Assembly (NCBI GenBank): GCA_017744355.1
Contig: JAGIBK010000001.1
Location: 186,001 to 250,000, forward strand
DNA length: 64,000 nt
Source: a bacterium
Lineage (GTDB): Bacteria; Cyanobacteriota; Sericytochromatia; S15B-MN24; UBA4093
Direction: 5' to 3'
A program made the translations under genes and the position numbers. Under the pieces are notes generated by a model that made no database searches, had not been told where the DNA came from, and saw only the letters and a list, made by a program, of their open reading frames with translations. Shown one piece after another: positions 28,375 through 36,779 of this stretch (position 1 is the first letter of the stretch; every line of letters begins with the position of its first letter).

Positions 28375-29802
28375 TTAGCGGGGTTTCGTCTTCTTGGGCG
28401 CCGGGTTTCCCGGCGCCTTTTGCTTGGCGGGCGCGGGGGCCTGCGCGCTTGCTTGCTCTGCGGCGCGCTTGGCCATCATGGAGGCGATGGATTCGTGGGA
28501 GCCGCCATCGACCGGGGGGCTGTTGTCGGGTTGCTTGCGGGCCTTGGCCATGAGCGAGGCCATCGCCTCGAGCGACGGGCGCAGCATCTGATCGAGGGCG
28601 CTGGTGAACTTTTCCTTGACCGTCTGGGGCTCGGTGCGCACGGGCAGCGGGGCCGCATGCGGGGTGGTGAGCGGCGCGGTGAAGGGCTGGGTCTTCTGGG
28701 GCTGGCGCGAGGCGAGGCTGAGGGTGCCCGCCGCGTGGTTCGTGAGCGGCGCGGTCGGCATGTGGGCCGGGGCGCGCTGCGGCAGGGTGCTGCGGTCGAG
28801 CTGGCGCGGCGGTTCGAAGTCGCGCGGCAGGTTGGTGAGGTCGATGGCAGCAGGGGCTGCGGGCTTGGCGCCGGCCTTGCCCTTCTTCTTGGGGGCGGCT
28901 GCCGGGGCAGCGCCTGTCCCGGCGCTCTCGGCGCCGAGCTTGGCGAGCGCATCGCTTGCGAGCTGCGCGTACTTGGGGAAGTGCAGGGTGCGCTGCCAGA
29001 GCTTGATCGCCTTTTCCTTCTCGCCCTGGCGATCGCAGAGGCGCGCGGCCGCCACGTACGCCATCTCGTTGTCCGGTGCCATGGCGATCACCGCCTCGAA
29101 GGCCTTGATCGCCTGGGGGAAGTCCTTGAGGTTGGCGAAAGAGCGTCCCAGCCCCTCGTAGACTTCGAGGGTCGGCTCCTGGAGCTGGAGCACCCGGCAG
29201 TACTCGTAAGCTGCCTGGCGAAAGTCATTGAGCCGCAGGGCGCAGTGGCCGAGGAGCAGGTGGACCGGTGCGAAGTCCTCCTGCTGCTGGATGATCAGAA
29301 AAGCCTGCGAGGTGGCGCGCTGCAGGTCGCCCGCGTCGTAGGCGGCCTGCGCCAGCTGGAAGCGGGCCGCCACGGCTTTGGGGTCGTTGCGCAGCGCCAG
29401 GTTGAGGGCCTTGGTCGCTTCGTCGTAACGGCCCTTGCTGCGGTGGATGGTGCCGATCAGGATGAAGGCGTCGGTCAGGGTGGGGTCGAGCGCGACGGCA
29501 GCCTTGAGCTCGTCGAGCGCTGCCTCGTGATCGCCCTGCTGGAAACGGGCCTCGCCCAGGTAGTACTGGTTCAAGGGGCTGGGCCTCAGGGTCATGGCTT
29601 GCTCGAGCGCTGCGACCGCTTCGGCGTAGGCGCCGGTGCGACTCTTGCTACGACCGAGCAGGGCCAGCGCCTGGGCCTGGATCCCGCTGTCCTCGGCCGT
29701 GACCTTGCCGAGTGCCGCAATGGCGTCGGGGTAGGCCTGGGCGTTGAAGGCGTCGGTCGCTGCTTTCAACAGGTCTCGGTTGCTTGGGGCGGGAGCTGCC
29801 AT
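28375..29802 (-). CDS. TPR-repeat protein (475 aa) with low-complexity C-terminus
   Basis: No signal peptide. Residues ~1-270 are helical pairs of the TPR type (SKSRTGAYAEAVAALEQAM, PLNQYYLGEARFQQGDHEAA, TDAFILIGTIHRSKGRYDEA, ARLCDRQGEKEKAIKLWQR). Residues ~290-475 are Ala/Pro/Lys-rich and probably disordered, with the motif PPRQLDRSTLPQ, matched by PPKMIDRATLPK in the next gene. TPRs bind other proteins. The two genes are full-length paralogues, 7 nt apart, on the same strand, so they arose by tandem duplication. Partner and role cannot be read from the sequence. Confidence 0.82.
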   Translation of the reverse strand: MAAPAPSNRDLLKAATDAFNAQAYPDAIAALGKVTAEDSGIQAQALALLGRSKSRTGAYAEAVAALEQAMTLRPSPLNQYYLGEARFQQGDHEAALDELKAAVALDPTLTDAFILIGTIHRSKGRYDEATKALNLALRNDPKAVAARFQLAQAAYDAGDLQRATSQAFLIIQQQEDFAPVHLLLGHCALRLNDFRQAAYEYCRVLQLQEPTLEVYEGLGRSFANLKDFPQAIKAFEAVIAMAPDNEMAYVAAARLCDRQGEKEKAIKLWQRTLHFPKYAQLASDALAKLGAESAGTGAAPAAAPKKKGKAGAKPAAPAAIDLTNLPRDFEPPRQLDRSTLPQRAPAHMPTAPLTNHAAGTLSLASRQPQKTQPFTAPLTTPHAAPLPVRTEPQTVKEKFTSALDQMLRPSLEAMASLMAKARKQPDNSPPVDGGSHESIASMMAKRAAEQASAQAPAPAKQKAPGNPAPKKTKPR

Positions 29803-29809
29803 GTGCTAC

Positions 29810-31291
29810 CTAGCCCTTCGGTTTGGGGCGGGGCGTCGTCGGCTTGGCAGGTCCCGGCTTGGCGGGCGCAGGCTTTGCGGGCGCCCCCGGGGCGCCCTTC
29901 AGGGATGGGCGCGCGGCGGCCTGCGGCGGCGTCGGCTGGACGGGCGGGATGGGCGCGCTCGGGGTTTTGCCCGGCTGGATCTTGGCGAGGAGCCCGGTCT
30001 TGACCTTGTTGACCATCTCGGGGTTGAGGCGGCCGGTCACGCTGCGGACCATGGCGTTCGCCGACTCTTGGACGCCCGAGAGGTCGATGGCGTCCTTGAG
30101 CGGGGTCTTGTCGATCAGGCGGTTGAGGCCGTCGAAGAGGTTGTCGAGCGGCGTGGTGGGGGACGCCGGCTGCGGCACCGGGCGCGGCGGCAAGGGGCCG
30201 GAGGTGCTCGTGGGGGTCTTGCCGAGCGGCGCGGTCTTGCTCGCGCCGATGACGCGGCCCGGCGCCTGGGTCGGCAGCGACTTGGGGAGCGTGGCGCGAT
30301 CGATCATCTTGGGAGGCGAGAAGGAGACCGCCGGGCCCTTGGGCTTGGGAGCGCTCGCGACATCGGGCTTGGCGCCCTTGGCGCCCTTCTTGCCCTTCTT
30401 CTCGGCCTTTGGAGCCGGAGGCGCCTCGACGGGCAGCCCCAGCCGCACCAGGGCGTCGCCTGCGAGCTGCGCCGAGTTGGGGAAGCGCAAGAGCTGCCGG
30501 AAGTACTTGCCGGCCGTCTCCTTGTCGCCGTGGCGCTCGGCCAGGCGCGCCACCGCCGAGAGGGCGAGCTCGTTGCTCGGATCCATGTCGAGGGAGGCTT
30601 CGAACGCCTGGATGGCCTGGGGCAGGTCGTGCAAGTGCGCGAAGGCGCGGCCCAGCGACACGTAGACGGCGGCGTCGGGCCCGTTCAGCTCGAGCACACG
30701 GCAGAACTCGACGGCGGCCTGGCGGAAGTCGCTCAGCTTGAGGGAGATGTTGGCCAACAGCAGGTGCGCCGGGGCGAACTGTTCGGAGTGCTGTAACACC
30801 AGGTGGGCCTGGGAGGCGGCACGCTGCATGTCGCCCAGCTCGAAGGCGACCTGGGCGATCTGGTAGCGTGCCACAATCGCCTTGGGGTCGTTCTTGAGGG
30901 CCTTGTCGAAGCAGGGGACCGCTTCCTTGTAGCGGCCGGCCTCCTTGCGCACCACCCCGAGCAGGATGTAGGCGTCGGTCAGGGTCTCGTCCGACTGGGC
31001 GGCGTTGGAGAGGCACGACTCGGCCCCCTCGCGATCGCCCATCTGGTAGAGGCACTCGCCCAGGTGATAGAGGGTGCGCGCGCTCTGGCGGGTGTTGTAG
31101 GACTCCTCGAAGCAGAACCGCGCCTGGTCCAGCTGCTTGGTACGCGCGTAGGAGCGGCCCAGCATCAAGAGGGCCTGTGCATAGGCCGACGGGTCCTGGG
31201 CGGTGATGCGGCTGAGGGTGGCGATCGCCGTGGCGTCGTCGCCCGCCTCGAAGGCCGCATGGCCGGCTCTGAGAATCTCCTGGTTGGTCAT
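29810..31291 (-). CDS. TPR-repeat protein (493 aa), paralogue of the adjacent gene
   Basis: Same layout as its neighbour. Start ATG at 31291 (MTNQEILRAGHAAFEAGDD); residues ~1-270 TPR repeats (LLMLGRSYARTKQLDQARFC, DAYILLGVVRKEAGRYKEAV, VARLAERHGDKETAGKYFRQ), then a Lys/Pro/Ala-rich tail (KKGKKGAKGAK; PAKPAPAKPGPAKP). The tail is long, basic and probably disordered, which could bind an acidic partner or nucleic acid. No purine-rich ribosome binding site lies before the ATG; a -10-like TATAAG ends 7 nt upstream, suggesting a leaderless message. Confidence 0.82.
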   Translation of the reverse strand: MTNQEILRAGHAAFEAGDDATAIATLSRITAQDPSAYAQALLMLGRSYARTKQLDQARFCFEESYNTRQSARTLYHLGECLYQMGDREGAESCLSNAAQSDETLTDAYILLGVVRKEAGRYKEAVPCFDKALKNDPKAIVARYQIAQVAFELGDMQRAASQAHLVLQHSEQFAPAHLLLANISLKLSDFRQAAVEFCRVLELNGPDAAVYVSLGRAFAHLHDLPQAIQAFEASLDMDPSNELALSAVARLAERHGDKETAGKYFRQLLRFPNSAQLAGDALVRLGLPVEAPPAPKAEKKGKKGAKGAKPDVASAPKPKGPAVSFSPPKMIDRATLPKSLPTQAPGRVIGASKTAPLGKTPTSTSGPLPPRPVPQPASPTTPLDNLFDGLNRLIDKTPLKDAIDLSGVQESANAMVRSVTGRLNPEMVNKVKTGLLAKIQPGKTPSAPIPPVQPTPPQAAARPSLKGAPGAPAKPAPAKPGPAKPTTPRPKPKG

Positions 31292-31298
31292 CGAGCGT

Positions 31299-31307
31299 CT
31301 TATACCC
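31299..31307 (-). promoter_or_regulatory. -10-like element for a leaderless TPR gene
   Basis: GGGTATAAG on the minus strand; TATAAG ends 7 nt before the ATG at 31291, so the transcript would start at or near the start codon. Same GGGTATA core as at 786 and 40848. Confidence 0.4.
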
Positions 31308-31383
31308 TAAGCGTGGTGAGAAAAACTGTTTGGTCGAGCCGCCCAAGGCGGTCGGGCCGTCTACATCCCCGGTGGGGGAGGCG

Positions 31384-32295
31384 CTAATGCGTGGTCGAGG
31401 CATCCCCGCCGTCGGCTAGTTGCGCGATCTTGCGAAGGCGGTGGTTGATGGCCGACTTGGAGAGGGGCGGCGAGTGGAGCTCGGCCAATTGGGCGAGGCT
31501 TGCGAAGGGATTCTCGCGTCGGAGCTCGGCGGTCTCCACCAGCTCGGGCGGCAGCGCCTTGAGGCGGCCGGTGTTCTCGAGGGTCTCGATCCGGGCGATC
31601 TGCTCCTGGGCGGTCGAAACGGTCCGGTCCAGGTTCGCCGTCTCGCAGTTGACCGCGCGCTGGACGTTGTTTTTGAGGTCTCGGCTGATGAGCAGCTCTT
31701 CGAGGGCCAAGAGGGCGGGAACCGCGCCGACCAGAGTCAAGAAGGTGGCGATGTCCTCGCTCTTCTTCACGTAGGCGGTCCAGTGGGCATGGCCCGAGCG
31801 GCGGTAGTGCCCCGCCTTGACCCCTTCGTCCTGGAGGAGCACGACGATCCACGAGCTCAGCTCGCCGGTGGCAGTGAACTCCAGGTGGTACGCCCGCTCA
31901 GGGTTGACGATCGAGCCGCAGCCGAGGAAGGCCCCGCGCAAGAAGGCACGGCGGCAGCAGGCACGCCGGCGGATGGTGCGCTGCAAGTCGTCGAGGCTCA
32001 TGACCCCGCCCAGCCCCTCGGCGGGGATGGGGAGTACCAGGCGGTAGTGAGTGCCGCGCTGCGAGGGGTCCGGGTCGTGCAGGTGAGGGGTGACGCCGAG
32101 TGCTTGCTTGGCGAGCTTGAAGAGGAGTCGCGCCACCCCTCCGTTTTCGAGCGAGACGATCAGCTGGCCCTCGGCGGCCTCGGAGGCGCAGACCGAGAGC
32201 AGCGCCAGCAGCAGGGCCTTCTGGCAGCAGGGGCGGTCGTTCTCGACCTGGGCGAGGTGGCTGCGCACCTCCTGGGAGAAGGTCGGCGCGCTCAT
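31384..32295 (-). CDS. whiA: WhiA-family DNA-binding protein
   Basis: A 303-residue WhiA. The N-terminal LAGLIDADG-like part contains VRSHLAQVENDRPCCQKALL and RRACCRRAFLRGAFLGCGSI, the well conserved RxxFLRGAFLxxGSI block; the C-terminal helix-turn-helix contains NCETANLDRTVSTAQEQIARI and LPPELVETAELRRENP, then ...LSKSAINHRLRKI. In Actinobacteria and Firmicutes it links to sporulation or cell division. The start overlaps the yvcK stop by 4 nt (ATGA). Part of the widely conserved rapZ-yvcK-whiA run. Confidence 0.95.
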   Translation of the reverse strand: MSAPTFSQEVRSHLAQVENDRPCCQKALLLALLSVCASEAAEGQLIVSLENGGVARLLFKLAKQALGVTPHLHDPDPSQRGTHYRLVLPIPAEGLGGVMSLDDLQRTIRRRACCRRAFLRGAFLGCGSIVNPERAYHLEFTATGELSSWIVVLLQDEGVKAGHYRRSGHAHWTAYVKKSEDIATFLTLVGAVPALLALEELLISRDLKNNVQRAVNCETANLDRTVSTAQEQIARIETLENTGRLKALPPELVETAELRRENPFASLAQLAELHSPPLSKSAINHRLRKIAQLADGGDASTTH

Positions 32296-33608
32296 AGCCA
32301 CCCCTTGCTCTTGGCGGACCATTCGGCCTCGGTGGGGAAGGGCAGGATCTTCTCGCCCGATTCCTTGCGGGCCTTGAGGAGCCACTCCACGATGGCGCGC
32401 GCAAGCGCGGCGGGGTCGTGCCGGACCACGTCCCCCTCGTCGAGCAGGGGAGCGCTGAAGGCCTGGACGCCAAGGGCCTTGCAGGCCTCTCGGTCGAAGG
32501 CGACCGGGTGCTGGCCCTGGGCCTCGTACTTTTCGAGCAGGCGCTGGGGCAGCTCCTGGTTGGCCAGCACGTCCTGGATGATGTCGGGCCCGCCCAGGCG
32601 CTGGAGGGCGCGGACGTGATCCGCGACGGAGTAGCGATCGGTTTCGCCGGGCTGGGTCATGACGTTGCAGACGTACAGCCTGGGTGCCTTGCTCATGAGC
32701 AGGGCCTCCACGATCTCGGGGATGAGCAGGTTGGGGGCGAGGCTGGTGTAGAGGCTGCCGGGCCCGATGATGATGGCGTCCGCCTCCTGGATGGCGCGGA
32801 TCGCCTCGGGCAGGGCCATCGGGGCCTCGGGCTCCGAGCGGACCATGGCGATGGGCACCGGGCTCGTCGAGATCTGCTGCTCGCCGCGGACCACCTCGCC
32901 ACCTTCGAGGATGGCGACGAGCTCCATGGCTTCGAGGGTCGCGGGCAGCACCTGGCCGCGGACCGCAAGAACGCTGCTCGAGGCGCGGATGGCCTGCTCC
33001 AGATCGCCCGTGATGTCGGCCATGGCCGTGAGGAAGAGGTTGCCGAACGAGTGGCCCAAAAGCGAGCTGCCCGCCGTGAAGCGATAGTCGAAGAGCTTGG
33101 TGAGCAGCTCCTCTTCGCCGGCGAGAGCGGTGAGGCAGTGGCGCAGATCGCCGGGCGGCAGCACCCCCAGCTCCTCGCGCAGGCGGCCGCTGGAGCCCCC
33201 GTTGTCGGTCATGGCCACGATGGCGGTGATGTTGTCCGAGTAGGCCTTGAGCCCGCGCAGCAGGGTCGAGAGGCCGGTGCCGCCCCCGATGGCGACGAGC
33301 TTGGGCCCCCGGCGCACCCGCTGGCGGTGGAAGGCATCCACCAGGCGCGGCGGCGCGGGGTGCAGCACCCATACCACCTCGCGGATGAGGCGCCGGGCGC
33401 CGAGAAAGGCGATCACCGCCCCCAGGGCCAGGAGCGCAACCCCTTCGATGACGGTCGCCACGCGCGGCTCGCGCCCGCGCAGCTCCATGAGCACGAAGTA
33501 GGTCAGGAAGATCACCCCGGTGTTGCTCAGGAGAACCCCGAACAACGAAAGGGCGACCCAGCGCTTGATGCCGAGGCCCGGAGTGAGCCAGCGAAGCAGC
33601 TGCCGCAT
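32292..33608 (-). CDS. yvcK: YvcK/CofD-like gluconeogenesis factor, with N-terminal membrane anchor
   Basis: A 438-residue protein. The core has the CofD-like fold signatures: KLVAIGGGTGLSTLLRGLK, AMTDNGGSSGRLREELG, PPGDLRHCLTALA, and HSFGNLFLTAM, then IIGPGSLYTSLAPNLL. YvcK binds UDP-sugars in B. subtilis and is needed for normal cell shape and growth on gluconeogenic carbon. Two hydrophobic segments (about residues 17-40 and 53-70) precede the core, so this form is probably membrane-anchored; such forms occur in cyanobacteria and Actinobacteria relatives. Start TGA/ATG overlap with whiA; 7 nt after rapZ. Confidence 0.93.
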   Translation of the reverse strand: MRQLLRWLTPGLGIKRWVALSLFGVLLSNTGVIFLTYFVLMELRGREPRVATVIEGVALLALGAVIAFLGARRLIREVVWVLHPAPPRLVDAFHRQRVRRGPKLVAIGGGTGLSTLLRGLKAYSDNITAIVAMTDNGGSSGRLREELGVLPPGDLRHCLTALAGEEELLTKLFDYRFTAGSSLLGHSFGNLFLTAMADITGDLEQAIRASSSVLAVRGQVLPATLEAMELVAILEGGEVVRGEQQISTSPVPIAMVRSEPEAPMALPEAIRAIQEADAIIIGPGSLYTSLAPNLLIPEIVEALLMSKAPRLYVCNVMTQPGETDRYSVADHVRALQRLGGPDIIQDVLANQELPQRLLEKYEAQGQHPVAFDREACKALGVQAFSAPLLDEGDVVRHDPAALARAIVEWLLKARKESGEKILPFPTEAEWSAKSKGWL

Positions 33609-33615
33609 GGCCGTT

Positions 33616-34524
33616 TTAGGCGCCCGCGCGGGGCTGCGGCTCGGCGCCGTAGTAGTCGGGATGGCGCGAGATGTCGCGGTGCTCCTCGATGACCGGGGTC
33701 TCGCCCCGACGCAGGTACTCGGCCAGGTAGTGGGCGATCGCCACCGAGCGGTGGCGGCCGCCGGTGCAGCCGATGGCGATCGCCAGGTGGGTCTTGCCCT
33801 CCTTGCGGTAGTGGGGCACCAGGAACGAGGCCAGGTCGATGAAGCGCTCGAGGAACTCCAGGGTGACCGGGTGGCTCAGGACGAAGTCCTGGACCTTCTC
33901 GTCGAGGCCGGTGAAGGGCCTGAGGTCCGGGTCGTAGTGAGGGTTGGGCAAGAAGCGCACGTCGAAGACCAGGTCCGCGTCCATGGGCGGGCCGTACTTG
34001 AAGCCGAAGCTCTTGACCGTCACCTGCATGGAGCCGTCGACCTGATCGGTCTGGATGAAGCTCGCGATGAGCTTCTCCTTGAGCTGCTTGCCGGTCAGGT
34101 CCGAGGTGTCGATGATGACGTCGGCGGCCGCGCGGATCTCGGCGAGGCGATCGCGTTCCTGCTTGATCGAGTCGACGAGGGTGGCCTCGCCCCAGAGGGG
34201 ATGACGCCGGCGGGTCTCGCTGAAGCGGGTCAGCAGGATGTTGTCCGAGGCTTCCAGGAAGACCACCGTGGTGGGGTAGCCCTTGGGCTTGATCTGCTCC
34301 AAGACGTTCGTCAGCTCGTCGAGGAAGCTGCCGCCGCGCGAGTCCATCACCACCGCGATCTGGTGCATGCTGGGATAGGTCAGCTCGATGAACTGGGGCA
34401 AGAGCGGCGGGATCAGGTTGTCCACGCAGAGGAAGCCCATGTCCTCGAAGCAGCGGATTGCGAGGCTCTTGCCCGCCCCGGAGAGGCCCGTGACGATGAA
34501 GATGGCGTTTTGACGGGCGCTCAT
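33616..34524 (-). CDS. rapZ: RapZ/YvcJ family nucleotide-binding protein
   Basis: A 302-residue protein. N-terminal FIVTGLSGAGKSLAI (P-loop), then FEDMGFLCVDNLIPPLLP; the C-terminal domain contains SFGFKYGPPMDADLVFDVRF, NPHYDPDLRPFTGLD and AIGCTGGRHRSVAIA, the RapZ signature used in GlmY/GlmZ RNA binding in E. coli. Outside Enterobacteria the role is less clear; in the whiA cluster it is often called YvcJ. Start ATG at 34524 follows AGGAGG. First gene of rapZ-yvcK-whiA. Confidence 0.95.
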   Translation of the reverse strand: MSARQNAIFIVTGLSGAGKSLAIRCFEDMGFLCVDNLIPPLLPQFIELTYPSMHQIAVVMDSRGGSFLDELTNVLEQIKPKGYPTTVVFLEASDNILLTRFSETRRRHPLWGEATLVDSIKQERDRLAEIRAAADVIIDTSDLTGKQLKEKLIASFIQTDQVDGSMQVTVKSFGFKYGPPMDADLVFDVRFLPNPHYDPDLRPFTGLDEKVQDFVLSHPVTLEFLERFIDLASFLVPHYRKEGKTHLAIAIGCTGGRHRSVAIAHYLAEYLRRGETPVIEEHRDISRHPDYYGAEPQPRAGA

Positions 34525-34579
34525 GACGGGGGGACCTCCTGCCGAATGGACCGGCGGTGCGAGAAAGGGGCGGCTTTCG

Positions 34580-34588
34580 ATTATATCA
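34580..34588 (-). promoter_or_regulatory. Extended -10 promoter of rapZ-yvcK-whiA
   Basis: TGATATAAT on the minus strand: a perfect -10 with a TGn extension, about 55 nt before rapZ. No -35 is obvious. Confidence 0.6.
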
Positions 34589-34638
34589 CGCTGACCCGCT
34601 TTGCCTCGGACCCCTTGGCCCCTTTCGGCGTGGGCATC

Positions 34639-34647
34639 TGCTAGACT
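34639..34647 (+). promoter_or_regulatory. Extended -10 promoter of the HAD phosphatase gene
   Basis: TGCTAGACT lies 39 nt before the ATG at 34687, whose ribosome binding site AAGGAG is visible. Divergent from the rapZ promoter. Confidence 0.45.
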
Positions 34648-34686
34648 GTCATCGTCCTGCCCCGCGCCCGAGTAAGGAGTCTGCCC

Positions 34687-35481
34687 ATGCGCCCGAAACT
34701 GATCGCCACCGACCTCGATGGGACCTTCATCGGGCGCGACCTCGAGGTCTCGGAGCGCAACCGGCGGGCCGTGGAGCTTGCCCACGAGGCCGGGGTCCAC
34801 TTCGTGATGGCGACCGGGCGCATGTACCGCGCCACCCTGCCCTACGCCCGGGCCTGCGGGGTCAAGACCCCGCTCATCACCTACCAGGGGGCGCTGATCC
34901 GGGACCACCTCACCGAGGCGGACCTGTGGCACCGCACCATCCCCATGCCCCTCGCCCACGAGGCGCTCGAGTCGCTGAGGGCGTCGGGCTTCCATCTCAA
35001 CTTGTACGTGGATGACGAGCTCATCGTCGAGCGCATGAGCCCCGAGGCCGAGCTCTACTCCAGCGTCTCGCGGGTCGTTCCCAAGGTGGTGCCCACCTTC
35101 GAGGAGGCCCTCACGACCGAGCCGACCAAGATCGTCGCGATCGCCGAGGCCGAGGCGGTCCAGAAGTGGGTGCCCGCCCTGCGCGAGCGCTTCGGCGAGC
35201 AGCTCTACGTCACCGAGTCGATCCCCATCTTCCTCGAGATCGCGAACCCCACCATCCGCAAGAGCGTCGCCCTCCAGCACGTGGCAGAACGCCTGGGGGT
35301 CTCGCGCGAGGAGATCGTGGCCTTCGGCGACGGCATGAACGACCTGGACATGCTGGAGTACGCGGGGCTCGGCGTGGCGATGGGCAACGCGCCCGACGCC
35401 GTCAAGGCCGTCGCCGATCGCGTCACCCACCACGTGCGCGAGGACGGGGTGGCCCGGGTGATCGAGGAGCTGTTGAGCTAG
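34687..35481 (+). CDS. HAD-superfamily phosphatase (Cof-like)
   Basis: A 264-residue class IIB HAD hydrolase. Motif I LIATDLDGTFIG gives the nucleophile Asp and the acid/base Asp; FVMATGRMY is motif II; the C-terminal VAFGDGMNDLDMLEYAG with GVAMGNAPDAVK is motif III/IV. Such enzymes dephosphorylate sugar phosphates, flavin mononucleotide or thiamine precursors; the exact substrate cannot be read. Two domains are expected, with the cap at ~85-190. Ends in a TAG that shares the palindrome CTAG with the stop of the opposing protease gene. Confidence 0.93.
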   Translation: MRPKLIATDLDGTFIGRDLEVSERNRRAVELAHEAGVHFVMATGRMYRATLPYARACGVKTPLITYQGALIRDHLTEADLWHRTIPMPLAHEALESLRASGFHLNLYVDDELIVERMSPEAELYSSVSRVVPKVVPTFEEALTTEPTKIVAIAEAEAVQKWVPALRERFGEQLYVTESIPIFLEIANPTIRKSVALQHVAERLGVSREEIVAFGDGMNDLDMLEYAGLGVAMGNAPDAVKAVADRVTHHVREDGVARVIEELLS

Positions 35482-36755
35482 CGCTCGCGGGTGCTGGTCT
35501 GGATCGCTTCGAGCGCATCCACGCAACCGGCGCCGTACTGCTGATCCCAGCCGGCCGTACCCAGGTCGCGGGCGCTCGTGACGATCCACTTGCGCAGGGT
35601 CTTGGCCGAGGGCGGGCGCGAGGGGTGGATGAGCAGGGCCGCGAGGCCGCTCACGTGGGGGGCTGCGGCCGAAGTGCCGCCAAAGCGGCCGTAGCCGCCG
35701 ATGGCGAGGGCGGGCACGTCGTCGGCAGGGGCCGTCACGGTCACGAACGCCCCATAGTTGGAGTAGCTCGCGCGCCGGTCGTTCCGGTCCAGGGCGCCCA
35801 CCGCGATCAGGCCCTCGAAGCCGGGCTCCGAGCTCCAGCAGGCGGGATAGGTCTTGATCGGCCGATCTCCGATGTTGCCGGCCGCGGCCACGATCGCCAC
35901 GTTGCGCTCGAGGGCGTATGTCACCGCGTCCTTGAGGGCCCGAAGGCCGCTTGCCGTCAGGCCGTCCTCACCCTCGGCGAAGCCCAGGCTCATGTTGAGG
36001 ACGCTCGCCCCGTGATCGACCGCCCAGACGATGCCCGCCGCGGCGTCGGCCGCGCGCACTGCGCCGGTGTTCGAGACGTTGACCTTGACGGGCATCAGCC
36101 GCGCGTTGGGGGCGACCCCCGCGAGGCCCTCGCCGTTGTGGGTGGCGGCCGCCGCGATGCCCGCGACGGCGGTCCCGTGCCCCAGGTCGTCCTGGGGCAC
36201 GCGGGTGGGGGCCGTGACGTTGTGGCCGCTCACGAGCTTGGGGGCGAGCTCCGGGTGCTTCAGGTCGCAGCCTGTGTCGATCACGGCGATGACCGCGTCC
36301 GTGGCGCCCTCGCGGATCTCCCAGGCGTCGGCGACCTTCATCCGCTGCATGTCCCACTGCTCGTCGAAGCCGGGGTCGTTCGGGATCGCGCGGGAGGGTG
36401 CCGCGTCGCTCAGGGTGCCGGTCACGTCCCGCTCGATGTAGCGCACGCCGCTTTGCCGCGAAAGGGCTGAGAGGTCTTGAGGCTTGGCGCCTTTCACCTG
36501 GTAGGTCGCAAGGCCCGTGGCGCCGAGGTGCCGTACCAGTTCGAGGCCGTGACGCTTGCCGATTTCGGCGGCTTGGGCGGCGCTCAGCGCGCCGAGGCCG
36601 ACGTTGATGCGCACGATCCCCGCCTTCGAGGCGGCGAGCATGGCGTCGAAGCCTTCAGCGGCGGCCGGAAGACCCGTGCCCGCAAGCGGGGCCTGGCAGC
36701 CGGCGGCGCTCAGCGCGAGGACGGTCAGGAGCAAAAACGATCGACGACATTTCAT
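35478..36755 (-). CDS. Subtilisin-like serine protease, lipoprotein
   Basis: A 425-residue S8 peptidase. The signal peptide ends in ALSAAGC (Cys20), so it is lipid-anchored. Residues ~35-115 are an I9-type propeptide-like segment. The catalytic triad is complete: Asp160 (VIDTGCD), His193 (GHGTAVAGIAA) and Ser362 (GGTSAAAPHVSG), with Asn294 for the oxyanion hole. No C-terminal adhesion domain is present. It works outside the cytosol, perhaps in surface protein processing. Gap of 24 nt after the DEAD-box helicase gene on the same strand. Confidence 0.95.
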   Translation of the reverse strand: MKCRRSFLLLTVLALSAAGCQAPLAGTGLPAAAEGFDAMLAASKAGIVRINVGLGALSAAQAAEIGKRHGLELVRHLGATGLATYQVKGAKPQDLSALSRQSGVRYIERDVTGTLSDAAPSRAIPNDPGFDEQWDMQRMKVADAWEIREGATDAVIAVIDTGCDLKHPELAPKLVSGHNVTAPTRVPQDDLGHGTAVAGIAAAATHNGEGLAGVAPNARLMPVKVNVSNTGAVRAADAAAGIVWAVDHGASVLNMSLGFAEGEDGLTASGLRALKDAVTYALERNVAIVAAAGNIGDRPIKTYPACWSSEPGFEGLIAVGALDRNDRRASYSNYGAFVTVTAPADDVPALAIGGYGRFGGTSAAAPHVSGLAALLIHPSRPPSAKTLRKWIVTSARDLGTAGWDQQYGAGCVDALEAIQTSTRER

Positions 36756-36779
36756 GCATGAATTGTCGCCTGCTAGGGG

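Noticed and set aside
35478..35481. Shared stop codon palindrome CTAG between the HAD and protease genes
   Set aside because: Real, but a common result of packed convergent genes and not informative.
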